IMG/VR virus record: IMGVR_UViG_3300033064_003894
Span: 1-64,000 of that record
DNA from: a virus
Length of the DNA stretch: 64,000 bases
Direction: 5' to 3' (one strand)
Position numbers and translations under genes: made by a program. Positions 40,123 through 49,067 of this stretch are shown piece by piece. The stretch's first letter is position 1, and each line of letters starts with the position of its first letter. The notes beneath the pieces were generated by a model. It ran no database searches and was not told the origin of the DNA. It worked only from the letters and a program-made list of their open reading frames with translations.

Positions 40123-43100
40123 GTCTTAGTTACAAGAATGTCCTTGTTTCGTACTGTGTAGAAGTTATCGGTTCTTTGACCAGAAGCACCTTCTACGTGG
40201 CCAGCAAACCTTGGTAAAAAGCCGCGAGTCGGTCCAATCAAAAAGAAGAACACAGGCTCAACGTAGTGTGAATAATTCACGTATGGCCTGACTGACAGTT
40301 TACCACCATCATAAATATCAAAATATTCAATGCACTTAGGATGAGCCTCAGCAGTGTCAGACTCTGCGTTGGTGTCACCCCAATGGTAATAATAGTCGGT
40401 AGTATGCCACGTTGATCCATGGTCCTCTCTCCACGTAGTCATAAATGACCCACGTAACTCTCTCATTGGAGACATCCAACAAATGATGTTGTTACGTACG
40501 CCTTTATTGTGCATATACATCCCAGACCCGCTCTTAAAGTTATTATATCCTGGAGTTTTTGGCAATCCATTATCCCCAAGATATGAAAAATCTATAAAGC
40601 CTGTTGACGGGTTTGCTTGTGCATAAGGTGTAGTCCATGGATCACTAAGATATGTATGAACCTTATATGTCTCTTTATCTTCCTTAAGGTCCTTGCTTGG
40701 CTTTGCATATCCAACGTGCCCTCCATACCAACCGTAGTCAAATGGAGAGCTTCTGTCCTGTTGATTGAATCTATACCACGCATAACTTGTATTGTTTGAA
40801 TATCTAGCATCATTCCTGTTTCTGCTTAATATGTCAGAAACGCTAGGAAGTCCAGATGAAGGAACCTTACACCATCCTTCATCTAACGTTGACGCAGACT
40901 TCCTTGACCAGTGAGGCCCATTTTCGCTGTAGTTAGTCCTCTGTGTGACGAAGTCATCATGATATTCTCTATAAACTCCACCAGAACCAACTATTCCACC
41001 TCTCTCAGTATATGGCGGTATGCCAAGTCTCGGGTAGCGCTCATTAGTCATCGGCTTGAAGAGCATTTCCCCGTCTTCCATATTGAACGCACATGTCCCC
41101 CACATCATTCCTGAGCCATATCCGAAGTTTGCCTTTATCTCTTGTCTATATCCAAGGAACTTCTCCATAACGATTACAACAGAATCTGTAGTAGATACAT
41201 TAAGAAGACCTCTTGTCTGCGGAGACAATAGAGCTCCAAATCCAGAAGATACTGACCCATCATTCGCATTCCGTTCAATCCCTGCATCAAGCATTGTATG
41301 CCTAATTCCGTCTTCATCAGTAGTATATAAACCAAGCGCATCTCCCCACAAAGCCGCCATAGAGGCAAGGTTTGCGTATGTCATTATCGGATTGTTTGGA
41401 CCAAAGTATATGTTGTTAGATACAGTTAACGTTGGCCTTCCTGTCACGGGATTCAAGAAGCTTGCACCGGTAGAGTCTAAAGCTTCTTTTTTGAATAATG
41501 TCTCAATAGCTTGATCTACCTGCATAATAGATCTAGACTCAACGATTGATTTGCCAGACCTCAACGGCACGTCTGACATTAGGTCAACCGTTAACTGAAG
41601 AACTCCAAATACGCTAAGAGCTTTATGTGGGTGATTCTGGTCTGAAGGTATATCTTCATATCCAACATACACATAGTCTCCAGTGTCAAGAGTTTTAAAC
41701 CCCATAAGGGAGTTAATAGTTAAGAAATAGTTTCCGTTAAATATCTTGCCTGTATCAGAAAATTCTGTGCCGTCAGAAATAGTGTCGTAGTGCCTAGGGG
41801 TTGGAGGGTTAGCTCCAGCTCCTTGCCATACCCCTGAACCAAATGTTGGAACACCAACTCTGTAAATTGCCTCACTAATTGATTTATTCGCATTTACACT
41901 AGCCTCTTCCAATTCTTCGAAAGAGTGCGGGAGCTTCACCTTTACCCGGTTTTCAGGCGACGACGCGGCAGACTCGAAAACTATTAGATTTATATTTCTA
42001 GAAGCCGTTGTTGCAAGGCTTACAGGTAGACCACCTTCTATCTCTAGACCTAACTGAGAATCTCTCTGAACGTTCATAGGATAAGATGCAAACTCAAATT
42101 TATCTGAGCCGGTTTTTACTGAATATAACTGGTCCGTGCGTCCGTCAAATTTCTCAACTGCATCAGAAATGGTATTCTTAGACGTATGGTCTGGGTAAGA
42201 TAGCCTTCCGTCAGACCATACTTGCCAGGAGTTGTTCTTGCCATAAGTTGCTACTGGAGACGAGACATAAGATCTAGATGAAGTTTGGTGCCAGACAACT
42301 CCTTTAGCTATAACCTCATTAGCATATAAGTTGTTTACGCATGCTACGGTTATTTTAAGGACGGCAGAACTTGCAGAAGTACTTGAATCTAAAAGTTGTC
42401 CAGCATCTAGTCCGCCCACTCCAGACTTGTTGTATAGAGTTGGGTGTATAGAAAGAAATGTACGGTTTTTGTCTATATTATACCGGTCTTTATTGAGCAT
42501 GAACCCGTCAGAGAATACAAGCAATGAGCTATCTGAATCTATGAACCCACGATCAGAGTCAGATATTTCAATAACAGAACTTCCAGTTTGATATATATAG
42601 TAATCACGAATGAACTTAATATTGTTTGATGATATTACGTCTATACTTCCAGTTATGAAATCATTGTCTGTAATCCCATGGCTTCCAGTAAAGTACGGCT
42701 GAACGATGTCAGATCCTGTCTTCCAAATAACAGCCCTGTCTATCCACGCAATATGCATATCAAGACCAGGACGCATTAGTTTGCCATTAACAAATACCAT
42801 TTGAGGCTGACCACCCATATCAAGTGGTGCACTAAAGAACATCTCATTACCTATGGTAATGCCTTCATTAATTACAGTATCTGTTTCTGTATTTATATAA
42901 ACAGAAGAGCCTGTCCATGTTTGAAGCGAAGACGTATAGTTGAAACCTGAATTTGTTATTCCTAATGGGTGCATGTCAGAGAAAACAGATGCATCTCTCT
43001 CTGGAGTTATAAACGACTTAAAACTTCCACTTGGAGCTGGCAGCCATTTAAGTCCTTTAAAATTAAATCCTGAATCATTCTCTAACTCTAATGGATATAC

Positions 43101-44942
43101 ACGAACATTAGCTATGTCTATGAATCCAGTTGCCGTTTTGTAATATGCAAGTATCACTCCGTTCTCTACAGCAGCAATAGCGGCAATTGGAACTCTGTAC
43201 TTCGTCCAAGTAGTTGTTGTAGTAACATCTACTGTATTTGCAGTGGCGCCCTTTCCGCACCATACAGTTAGCGTTTTTGTAGTCGTACCACATCTTGCAT
43301 CAAACTCAACGACAACGCTGTGAGCGTTTGTTATAAATCCGTCATCATTGAACCCCTGAGACACCGCAGCCCTTGTAGCAAATGTAGTTGTCGCGATAGA
43401 AAGCCTTACAGTGTTACTTATATGAGTAGTTTGGTTTTTTACCTTAACGACAGAAGCGCCAGAACCTTCATATACGTCCCATCCAACCGGCTTATCGTCT
43501 TTCCAATACTTAAAGTCTCCGTTCTTTACATGATTTACCTGAACATCCGAGAAGAACGCGAATCCAAGAAGTGCTCTATTATGTAGAGCGTGCACGGTTT
43601 TTTCAGTATTATCTTCATATGTAACAGAGACATTGTCAAGGAAGATTGATTCTCCGTCGTCTCCAATCATATAAAAGTCAAGAAAGCTATTTTCGTCTCC
43701 AGCTCCCTGATTAGGTGTAGGAATAATTGTTTGTGAGTATTTAGTCCATGTAGTAGTCAAAGAAAGAGCCGTATAAACCTGCTCTTCCAATTGTGGTCCA
43801 TTTATGGAAACATTAAGTGCTACGGCATTAATAGAAGCTTTCGCAAAGAATGAAACGATTACCTTCCTATTAGGCGGTATTGACCTTAATCCATTTGCCG
43901 ACAGAGTCCTAACTGACAACCTAGCGGGTGTAGCTGGAGATTCAATTCTAGTCATCTTTAGTGCAGCCCCATCTCCTGCCACAAGTGACAATGAGCTGCC
44001 GTCTAAATCAGCGCTCTCTTTGTAAATCTCCCAGTCAGAGAACAGTGAAGCACCGTCGTTATTGACAAAGGCTCCGTTAGATATGGCTTCAACCGTCTTA
44101 TATGACACTTCCGTCTTTGATACAGGTTCTGCAGATATATATACATTAGAGTCGTTTGAATTACTGTCAGTCCATCCATATATTGCTATACCTCCATAAT
44201 CATAATTTGGAACCTCTATCTCTGTATCGCCATTAATCTTTACGCCACACCCATTAGAGAAGAATGACCCTGGTCCAAGAACTATCTTGGCCCCGGCCGA
44301 TTCGTCAGTAACGCTCATAACCGTTACTTCGTCAATATCTATTTCTATAGGCGTCACACTTCCAACCTGGTCATATATTGCAAAAACTATATAACTATTT
44401 GCAGCAGACGTTGCCTGTACTTTAGCGGTATAGACTCCCCATTGATTTGATATTACAAAGTAGTCAAACGATTCTGTTTGCCTAACCTCTACGGGTGTGG
44501 TGCCGTCACTTATTGTTACCCTTAATTGAGAGAGGTCTGCAAGTGCCCTAGCCTTAAATGTTACATTTACAGTTGAAGACTTTGGAATAGTTGTAGTACT
44601 CTTAATTGATATCCTGTCTGCATATGTAGCCGCAGCGCCAGTATAGTAAAGCCGTACTCCTGTATTGTCTTCTGAGAATACAGGACTTATTGAGCCCTGA
44701 GGAAGACCGGCATTTTCAGATGACCAGTGCTCATAAGATGCTCCATTAAATACATCAAAGCTCCCATCGCTTATTAAGTTAGCCCTTCCGTGTATTAGTG
44801 AACTAGACTTAAGCTTGAACCCGTCAATCTTATACGCATCTCCTAGATACCCTGAATAATTACTACCTATGCCGCGAGAATGCAGCGGCTGGTCATAGTA
44901 TATGCTCTTTGAGGCGCTTCCTTGAGCGATTTTTATCGCCAT
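40119..44942 (-). CDS. giant tail fibre protein with three CBM-like modules
   Basis: 1607 aa. Three jelly-roll-like modules start near residues 55 (LISDGSFDVFNGASYEHW), 285 (ISNGAFVNNDGASLFSDW) and 470 (VKNGDFKYWKDDKPVGWDVY), each ending in a DEVTV/DNVSV/ANVRV strand. The C-terminal part is paralogous to 37288-40122. First gene of the operon to 31712, and it overlaps the next start by 4 nt. Likely the main glycan-binding fibre. Confidence 0.7.
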   Translation of the reverse strand: MAIKIAQGSASKSIYYDQPLHSRGIGSNYSGYLGDAYKIDGFKLKSSSLIHGRANLISDGSFDVFNGASYEHWSSENAGLPQGSISPVFSEDNTGVRLYYTGAAATYADRISIKSTTTIPKSSTVNVTFKARALADLSQLRVTISDGTTPVEVRQTESFDYFVISNQWGVYTAKVQATSAANSYIVFAIYDQVGSVTPIEIDIDEVTVMSVTDESAGAKIVLGPGSFFSNGCGVKINGDTEIEVPNYDYGGIAIYGWTDSNSNDSNVYISAEPVSKTEVSYKTVEAISNGAFVNNDGASLFSDWEIYKESADLDGSSLSLVAGDGAALKMTRIESPATPARLSVRTLSANGLRSIPPNRKVIVSFFAKASINAVALNVSINGPQLEEQVYTALSLTTTWTKYSQTIIPTPNQGAGDENSFLDFYMIGDDGESIFLDNVSVTYEDNTEKTVHALHNRALLGFAFFSDVQVNHVKNGDFKYWKDDKPVGWDVYEGSGASVVKVKNQTTHISNTVRLSIATTTFATRAAVSQGFNDDGFITNAHSVVVEFDARCGTTTKTLTVWCGKGATANTVDVTTTTTWTKYRVPIAAIAAVENGVILAYYKTATGFIDIANVRVYPLELENDSGFNFKGLKWLPAPSGSFKSFITPERDASVFSDMHPLGITNSGFNYTSSLQTWTGSSVYINTETDTVINEGITIGNEMFFSAPLDMGGQPQMVFVNGKLMRPGLDMHIAWIDRAVIWKTGSDIVQPYFTGSHGITDNDFITGSIDVISSNNIKFIRDYYIYQTGSSVIEISDSDRGFIDSDSSLLVFSDGFMLNKDRYNIDKNRTFLSIHPTLYNKSGVGGLDAGQLLDSSTSASSAVLKITVACVNNLYANEVIAKGVVWHQTSSRSYVSSPVATYGKNNSWQVWSDGRLSYPDHTSKNTISDAVEKFDGRTDQLYSVKTGSDKFEFASYPMNVQRDSQLGLEIEGGLPVSLATTASRNINLIVFESAASSPENRVKVKLPHSFEELEEASVNANKSISEAIYRVGVPTFGSGVWQGAGANPPTPRHYDTISDGTEFSDTGKIFNGNYFLTINSLMGFKTLDTGDYVYVGYEDIPSDQNHPHKALSVFGVLQLTVDLMSDVPLRSGKSIVESRSIMQVDQAIETLFKKEALDSTGASFLNPVTGRPTLTVSNNIYFGPNNPIMTYANLASMAALWGDALGLYTTDEDGIRHTMLDAGIERNANDGSVSSGFGALLSPQTRGLLNVSTTDSVVIVMEKFLGYRQEIKANFGYGSGMMWGTCAFNMEDGEMLFKPMTNERYPRLGIPPYTERGGIVGSGGVYREYHDDFVTQRTNYSENGPHWSRKSASTLDEGWCKVPSSGLPSVSDILSRNRNDARYSNNTSYAWYRFNQQDRSSPFDYGWYGGHVGYAKPSKDLKEDKETYKVHTYLSDPWTTPYAQANPSTGFIDFSYLGDNGLPKTPGYNNFKSGSGMYMHNKGVRNNIICWMSPMRELRGSFMTTWREDHGSTWHTTDYYYHWGDTNAESDTAEAHPKCIEYFDIYDGGKLSVRPYVNYSHYVEPVFFFLIGPTRGFLPRFAGHVEGASGQRTDNFYTVRNKDILVTKT

Positions 44943-44981
44943 GACCTATATTTTATTTACTTAAGAAAATCCGTTTTATTA

Positions 44982-45272
44982 TTACAGAACATTCATGTTG
45001 GAATTCTGCATTTGATTTGGATATAGCCCTATTGGACCAGTCTCCTCTTTCTTTTTGTTAATAAGATCCTGAAGTGCTTTAATTATTAAATATGTGCCAA
45101 TTGCTGTACCAGTTAGACCGGCAATACCTTTAAGTCCTCCAAAAGCTTTAGCCAGTGCTCCAGATGCGTCCTTAAGCTTATCTATATTCTTTACCGGATT
45201 CCCAGACAAATATAATACGCCAGACCCCAAAAGAAGCTTAAATGGGTCAATTAAGTTAGTCTCATTCTCCAT
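44982..45272 (-). CDS. small Gly/Ala-rich membrane-associated protein
   Basis: 96 aa from ATG 45272 (MENETNLIDPFKLLLGSGVL). It has one long hydrophobic Gly-rich stretch (LKGIAGLTGTAIGTYLIIKA) and a charged end. A TTG-started extension is possible. Resembles small virion membrane proteins such as the 7574-8071 product. Function unknown. Confidence 0.5.
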   Translation of the reverse strand: MENETNLIDPFKLLLGSGVLYLSGNPVKNIDKLKDASGALAKAFGGLKGIAGLTGTAIGTYLIIKALQDLINKKKEETGPIGLYPNQMQNSNMNVL

Positions 45273-45284
45273 AGCGTCCAATTG

Positions 45285-45292
45285 ATTATACT
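45285..45292 (-). promoter_or_regulatory. -10 octamer AGTATAAT
   Basis: It lies 12 nt before the ATG at 45272 and 3 nt before an in-frame TTG. Confidence 0.4.
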
Positions 45293-45385
45293 TGGTCAAT
45301 TACGATAAACAAAATGGCATAAATTTATAAGTAATACAATAATATGTAGGACTGGAGAGGGTGATCGCATTTTTTTAATAATTAT

Positions 45386-45393
45386 GGTATAAT
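45386..45393 (+). promoter_or_regulatory. -10 octamer GGTATAAT, leaderless class
   Basis: Six nt (CACCTG) separate the perfect octamer from the ATG at 45400. Confidence 0.6.
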
Positions 45394-45399
45394 CACCTG

Positions 45400-45843
45400 A
45401 TGAGCGGCAAAAAGAGAATATTAAAAAAATCTTCTGCAATCGTAGAGAGAGAACAGATTAATAAGATCGCAAAAATGGTTTCTTCATTTGTAAAGAGTCC
45501 AAGAATTCGTCCGGCGTCTCGTGCACATATACAGAGACTCCCTGATGAGTGGCTTGGGGCCTTTGACCATGGAACTCTAGACAACGGGGAAAGGCATTGT
45601 TCAAGAACATTTATTTTGCTGAATAAGAAGCATCTTAATGGAAAGAAGAAAAAGTCGGTTTCTGTTCTTATACATGAGATAACTCATCTTGAAATATACA
45701 GGTCAGGGTATGACAGCGTGATTACGTTGTCAGGTGAAGAGGTGATATGTGAAGTTGTTAGCGCAGTAGTCTCAGCATCACTCACTAAAAAAGATATAGA
45801 TCGTCTATATAAAGTCGCTGAAACTCTTTGGGACAGAGACTAA
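45400..45843 (+). CDS. small HEXXH zinc metallopeptidase-like protein
   Basis: 147 aa. SVSVLIHEITHLEIYRSGYD gives H92, E93 and H96, with a later Glu in LSGEEVICEVVSA as possible third ligand. The layout (strand TFILLN, a KKK turn, HEXXH helix, glycine, then an acidic E-x-x-C-[DE] helix) matches the 9231-9593 protein. Likely a divergent phage protease or a catalytically modified relative; the target is unknown. Convergent with 45840-46415 by 4 nt. Confidence 0.65.
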   Translation: MSGKKRILKKSSAIVEREQINKIAKMVSSFVKSPRIRPASRAHIQRLPDEWLGAFDHGTLDNGERHCSRTFILLNKKHLNGKKKKSVSVLIHEITHLEIYRSGYDSVITLSGEEVICEVVSAVVSASLTKKDIDRLYKVAETLWDRD

Positions 45844-46415
45844 TAAACAGAGTCGAACAGAATTTTCCACTCAACCACTAGTCCTACATTTACCGGGGCT
45901 GATGAGCTAAACAGAACTTCTGGGAACGTAATCCTAGCGAACAAATCCATAGTCCCTGAATTTGGAGATCCAATAACTTCCTTTGTCATAAGCCCAACCT
46001 CAGATATAGATGACACGCTAGGATGCTCGTCTGCAAGAGCAGCTGATGTAAAAGTGATAGAATATTCTGGAGCTCCATCATTGAATGTATAAGCAACTGG
46101 CTCACGGAACTCCTCGGTGGAAAGCTTGAAATCTGCCACCTCAGGAGGATAAAATGTGCTTCCAGATGCTCCGCCTGAACCAAAAGACATATATCGTATT
46201 GCTCCAGACGCCGGGTCTTGGCCAAGCAGGTGAGACATCGTTTTAAGTCCTGTATTAACTATAAGGTTACTGTCTTCATAAACCATTATACCTAATGGCT
46301 TCTTCCTAGACATTAGGTGAATATTAAATAATTCTACTCTATCATGCACATTTTTATATTTTATTATTTTTACATGTCCACGCATGCTAAAGGCGCTTCT
46401 TTGAATAATTTTCAT
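45840..46415 (-). CDS. virion/tail fibre-associated structural protein
   Basis: 191 aa. NLIVNTGLKTMSHLLGQDPA, YMSFGSGGASGSTF, SEVGLMTKEV and LFARITFPEVLFS form the order of blocks I recall in a widespread phage family of fibre-associated proteins (NLIVNxG, FGxG, ExGL, LFARxxF). The domain is beta-rich and likely at the fibre tip or baseplate edge. Its promoter is a TATAAT within 46423-46432, followed by a short leader. Confidence 0.65.
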   Translation of the reverse strand: MKIIQRSAFSMRGHVKIIKYKNVHDRVELFNIHLMSRKKPLGIMVYEDSNLIVNTGLKTMSHLLGQDPASGAIRYMSFGSGGASGSTFYPPEVADFKLSTEEFREPVAYTFNDGAPEYSITFTSAALADEHPSVSSISEVGLMTKEVIGSPNSGTMDLFARITFPEVLFSSSAPVNVGLVVEWKILFDSVY

Positions 46416-46445
46416 TTTTGTCCGTTCAAGATTATATCACATCAT

Positions 46446-46453
46446 GGTATAAT
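46446..46453 (+). promoter_or_regulatory. -10 octamer GGTATAAT, leaderless class
   Basis: Five nt (CCCAA) separate the perfect octamer from the mini-ORF ATG at 46459. Confidence 0.6.
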
Positions 46454-46458
46454 CCCAA

Positions 46459-46512
46459 ATGGGACGAACCTTGGAAACTGTACTTATTTTTTGTGTGGTT
46501 GACTTATGCTGA
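46459..46512 (+). CDS. leaderless 17-aa mini-ORF
   Basis: The peptide MGRTLETVLIFCVVDLC starts 5 nt after GGTATAAT, and its TGA (46510-46512) lies just inside the next gene, whose ATG is 46506-46508. There is no Shine-Dalgarno before the next gene (GTTGACTT), so coupling is the obvious way to start it. The hydrophobic centre could also be a tiny membrane peptide. Confidence 0.5.
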   Translation: MGRTLETVLIFCVVDLC

Positions 46513-46928
46513 AAACACCGTATAAAATAAAGACAATGAAAAACACCTTCATTGGCAGGGACAGAATATCTGCCGTAAGAATCAAGGTCGCATCTTCCGC
46601 TTTAGTTAGCGGAGAATGCCTTGACTTTGAAAATAAATTCATTAAAGTGTTCAATGTCACACCAAATGATCTAAAAAACCGGTACCTCTATATTGAGTAT
46701 CAAATCAAAAAGGCAGATTTTGATGACTATATATTTGTAAGAGACGCTGTTGTTGCAGGAGGCGCTATTGTACTTACAAAGGAAGAGGCCTTGGAGATGA
46801 ATGAACAAAATGGATCAAAAGAAACTAAAGTGCCCACAATGCAAGCTCCTAGTGAAAAGCCCATTGCTAAACGACGGAAGGCCGTGCGTAAAGTGCGAAA
46901 GCCTGATACTGAGAGCGGCGAGGTTTAA
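46506..46928 (+). CDS. hypothetical protein with basic C-terminal extension
   Basis: 140 aa (MLKTPYKIKTMKNTFIGRDR). The first 100 residues form a beta-rich domain (IKVFNVTPNDLKNRYLYIEY). The last 40 are low-complexity and basic (EKPIAKRRKAVRKVRKPDT), and their DNA also encodes the N-terminal half of a zinc-ribbon protein in the +1 frame. Function unknown. Confidence 0.55.
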   Translation: MLKTPYKIKTMKNTFIGRDRISAVRIKVASSALVSGECLDFENKFIKVFNVTPNDLKNRYLYIEYQIKKADFDDYIFVRDAVVAGGAIVLTKEEALEMNEQNGSKETKVPTMQAPSEKPIAKRRKAVRKVRKPDTESGEV

Positions 46929-47040
46929 TTCATGCCTATGCGGAGAGAGGGCCGAAAGGTTTAAAAAGATGCTCTCTTTAAAGGAAGTAAAAATTGGATG
47001 CAAGCGTTGCTTGTATTCTAGAATAGAGAAAATAAAGTAG
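46801..47040 (+). CDS. four-knuckle zinc-ribbon protein, overlapping gene
   Basis: 79 aa. CPQC, CVKC, CLC and CKRC give eight regularly spaced cysteines (LKCPQCKLL, RPCVKCESL, SCLCGERA, IGCKRCLYS), hard to obtain by chance. GGAG precedes ATG 46801. Its first 128 nt overlap the end of 46506-46928 in another frame. It probably binds two zinc ions; role unknown. Confidence 0.6.
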   Translation: MNKMDQKKLKCPQCKLLVKSPLLNDGRPCVKCESLILRAARFNSCLCGERAERFKKMLSLKEVKIGCKRCLYSRIEKIK

Positions 47041-47051
47041 CTTAGAAACAA

Positions 47052-47315
47052 ATGAAAAAAATAAATTACGGACTTGTTCCGGAAAAATTCTTAGTGTCTA
47101 TGCAAGCATGGATCTCTAAGGGAGAGTATCCTGGACCATTCATCGCCTCTGTATTAGAAAACAAGTTGTCTGATGCAGTTGTTAATGGAGGGAGAGATAT
47201 GGATCTTGTTCAAGACCTTATAGAGTTTCTATTGACAGAGGCTCCAAAAGAATGCTGGGGATCTCAAGAAACAATGAAATCGTGGACAAATGAACGACAA
47301 AGAATGCTTAGATAA
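47052..47315 (+). CDS. small hypothetical protein
   Basis: 87 aa (MKKINYGLVPEKFLVSMQAW). Compact alpha-helical sequence with several Trp residues. It ends inside the following 54-aa gene. Function unknown. Confidence 0.55.
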   Translation: MKKINYGLVPEKFLVSMQAWISKGEYPGPFIASVLENKLSDAVVNGGRDMDLVQDLIEFLLTEAPKECWGSQETMKSWTNERQRMLR

Positions 47316-47454
47316 ACAATTAGTCTCATCTGCTCAGGTTATCTCAGTAATACAAGTTGTTATAGACTTGGAAGATTCTAGGATAGTTGAGCTGTGGTCG
47401 CTAGAAGGAGATAAAATAGCAGAAAAGAAATGGCCAACACAAACACAGAAATAA
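47290..47454 (+). CDS. small 54-aa hypothetical protein
   Basis: The frame encodes MNDKECLDKQLVSSAQVISV and onward to a TAA at 47452. It overlaps both neighbours (26 nt upstream, 25 nt downstream), the pattern of a coupled operon gene. Composition (VISVIQVVIDLEDSRIVELW) looks like a real small alpha/beta protein. Too short for a family call. Confidence 0.5.
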   Translation: MNDKECLDKQLVSSAQVISVIQVVIDLEDSRIVELWSLEGDKIAEKKWPTQTQK

Positions 47455-47756
47455 ACTACTCTGAGGTTATAGCCCTTTGCTCGGCGATAAGTATAATCCA
47501 TGACAAGGTTGAGACTGCCGTATCTGTACAGCGGGCTATAAACGAAATCGATGAAGAAGAAGAAGAGGATGAGTTGAAGACGTCAATGTTTTCAGTTTTT
47601 CTAGGAGGACCGACAAAGGACAGCGAGCAGAATGTAGTAATACGTCTAGATGCAATTCTAGACGAACTAGTACCACTTGAGAGGCGTATGACCGAAAGGC
47701 TACAGGAACTTACGAATTCACTATGGATGACAAAGAAGAGCAAAGAAGAAAAATAG
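47430..47756 (+). CDS. small acidic helical protein
   Basis: 108 aa (MANTNTEINYSEVIALCSAI). It has an acidic run (NEIDEEEEEDELKTSMF) and a long C-terminal helix (LDAILDELVPLERRMTERLQ). Likely an assembly chaperone or structural accessory; this is a guess from composition. Overlaps the next gene by 34 nt. Confidence 0.55.
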   Translation: MANTNTEINYSEVIALCSAISIIHDKVETAVSVQRAINEIDEEEEEDELKTSMFSVFLGGPTKDSEQNVVIRLDAILDELVPLERRMTERLQELTNSLWMTKKSKEEK

Positions 47757-48367
47757 AGATTGACAAATCTCTTGATAAACTTATAGATCAGTTTTTAGAT
47801 GTAAAAAAGCAGCCTTACAAATCATACGACTACAGCTTAGGAAAAAGCGTAACAAAATATAGAATGGTTGAGACAATGTCCGAAAAGATTTCAAAAGTTA
47901 TGGAGTCACGAAAAGACGATGATATCTATATGATAATGGACATGTTCAGGGAGGGCAGAACAGAAATAGAACGTTCAATACTTCCTGAAAAGATTGCAGC
48001 CGTAATGAGGAGAACAATGAGGTTTGTAAAGGTGTCGTCTATGTATTTTGCATGTGTAGAGCAAGAACTTTTAGATTTAATTGGAGACACATACCAAGGA
48101 CTCTGCTATAAGAGTGTGCCTGAATACGATGCTGTAACTAAGACACACTTTGAGACAATGAGGTTTATAACTAGATCACAAGGAGTGATATCTCTACTAT
48201 TCATGAAGAACTTATACGAGGCCGTTTCAAGTCCATCAGTAACTAGAGATATAGAGTCTTGCTCGTTCGTATTTAAGCCTCTTATAGATTCGTGCAGCAA
48301 GACTATATCAGAAATATCTGAGATAGAATTAATGGTACAGTCAAGAGTTTATAGACTTTACACGTAG
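47723..48367 (+). CDS. helical hypothetical protein
   Basis: 214 aa (MDDKEEQRRKIEIDKSLDKL). Almost entirely alpha-helical, with a Met-rich central part (IYMIMDMFREGRTEIERSIL). No TM segment. Its position among probable virion genes suggests a structural or neck-associated role, unproven. Confidence 0.55.
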   Translation: MDDKEEQRRKIEIDKSLDKLIDQFLDVKKQPYKSYDYSLGKSVTKYRMVETMSEKISKVMESRKDDDIYMIMDMFREGRTEIERSILPEKIAAVMRRTMRFVKVSSMYFACVEQELLDLIGDTYQGLCYKSVPEYDAVTKTHFETMRFITRSQGVISLLFMKNLYEAVSSPSVTRDIESCSFVFKPLIDSCSKTISEISEIELMVQSRVYRLYT

Positions 48368-48384
48368 CAACTTAAACAATAAAA

Positions 48385-48564
48385 ATGGATGAACTATTCG
48401 ACGATGTAAATACGCCATATGATTTAGGCGTAGATAACCATGGAAGGCTGAAAATTGTCGTCGGAGGAGAAGAGCTTCTTCTGTCTGACGAGAACATCAT
48501 TCAGCTTATATCAGTCATATCAGACTTGGGGTTTAATATCACGATTTCTTTACCAGAAGACTAA
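48385..48564 (+). CDS. small 59-aa hypothetical protein
   Basis: MDELFDDVNTPYDLGVDNHG begins an acidic 59-residue protein ending in SLPED and TAA at 48562. A strand pair (RLKIVVGGEELLLS) and a helix (ENIIQLISVISDLGF) suggest a compact fold. It lies between two operon genes and has no competing frame. Confidence 0.55.
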   Translation: MDELFDDVNTPYDLGVDNHGRLKIVVGGEELLLSDENIIQLISVISDLGFNITISLPED

Positions 48565-48587
48565 TATACCCCTTTTTTTTATGTAAA

Positions 48588-48593
48588 TATAAT
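48588..48593 (+). promoter_or_regulatory. -10 TATAAT, leaderless class
   Basis: Six nt (ATCTTT) separate TATAAT from the ATG at 48600. Confidence 0.5.
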
Positions 48594-48599
48594 ATCTTT

Positions 48600-49067
48600 A
48601 TGGCGGTCTCTGTCTTATCGGAGTATACTAGCAATGAGCTTGTTGGTTTTATAAGACTATTATTGCAAGACTTTAAAGAGGTTAACGTTCTCTTGAGTGG
48701 AGAGGAGCTGTCTGATCTTCTAATAAAGATGAATCTTGCTATTACTGTAGACGAGTTCAATAAGTTCCCACCAAAAGAGACGGCATACGGCACTGACTTT
48801 CACCCAATACCGTCTGTCATAATACGTGGCACAATATTAAATCTTCTTCAGATGTCTGGAATTCTTATGAGCAGAAATGATCTGTCGTATAATGCTGGAG
48901 ATATAAGTCTCAACTTAAATAAATCCAAAGAGTATATAATGTGGTGTAAGATGTTTTACAAAAGATACGACGAAGAGGTTAGGGCGATAAAGCAATATAT
49001 AAATATGGCTAGTGCGTACAGTAGCGTAAGTTCTGGATATAAGATTGACAGGTCACAGACTATATGA
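48600..49067 (+). CDS. hypothetical virion protein
   Basis: 155 aa (MAVSVLSEYTSNELVGFIRL). Mixed N-terminal part and a helical C terminus with SLNLNKSKEYIMWCKMFYKR and YINMASAYSSVSSGY, a style seen in phage head-completion or neck proteins. Overlaps the next gene by 4 nt. No firm family. Confidence 0.5.
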   Translation: MAVSVLSEYTSNELVGFIRLLLQDFKEVNVLLSGEELSDLLIKMNLAITVDEFNKFPPKETAYGTDFHPIPSVIIRGTILNLLQMSGILMSRNDLSYNAGDISLNLNKSKEYIMWCKMFYKRYDEEVRAIKQYINMASAYSSVSSGYKIDRSQTI

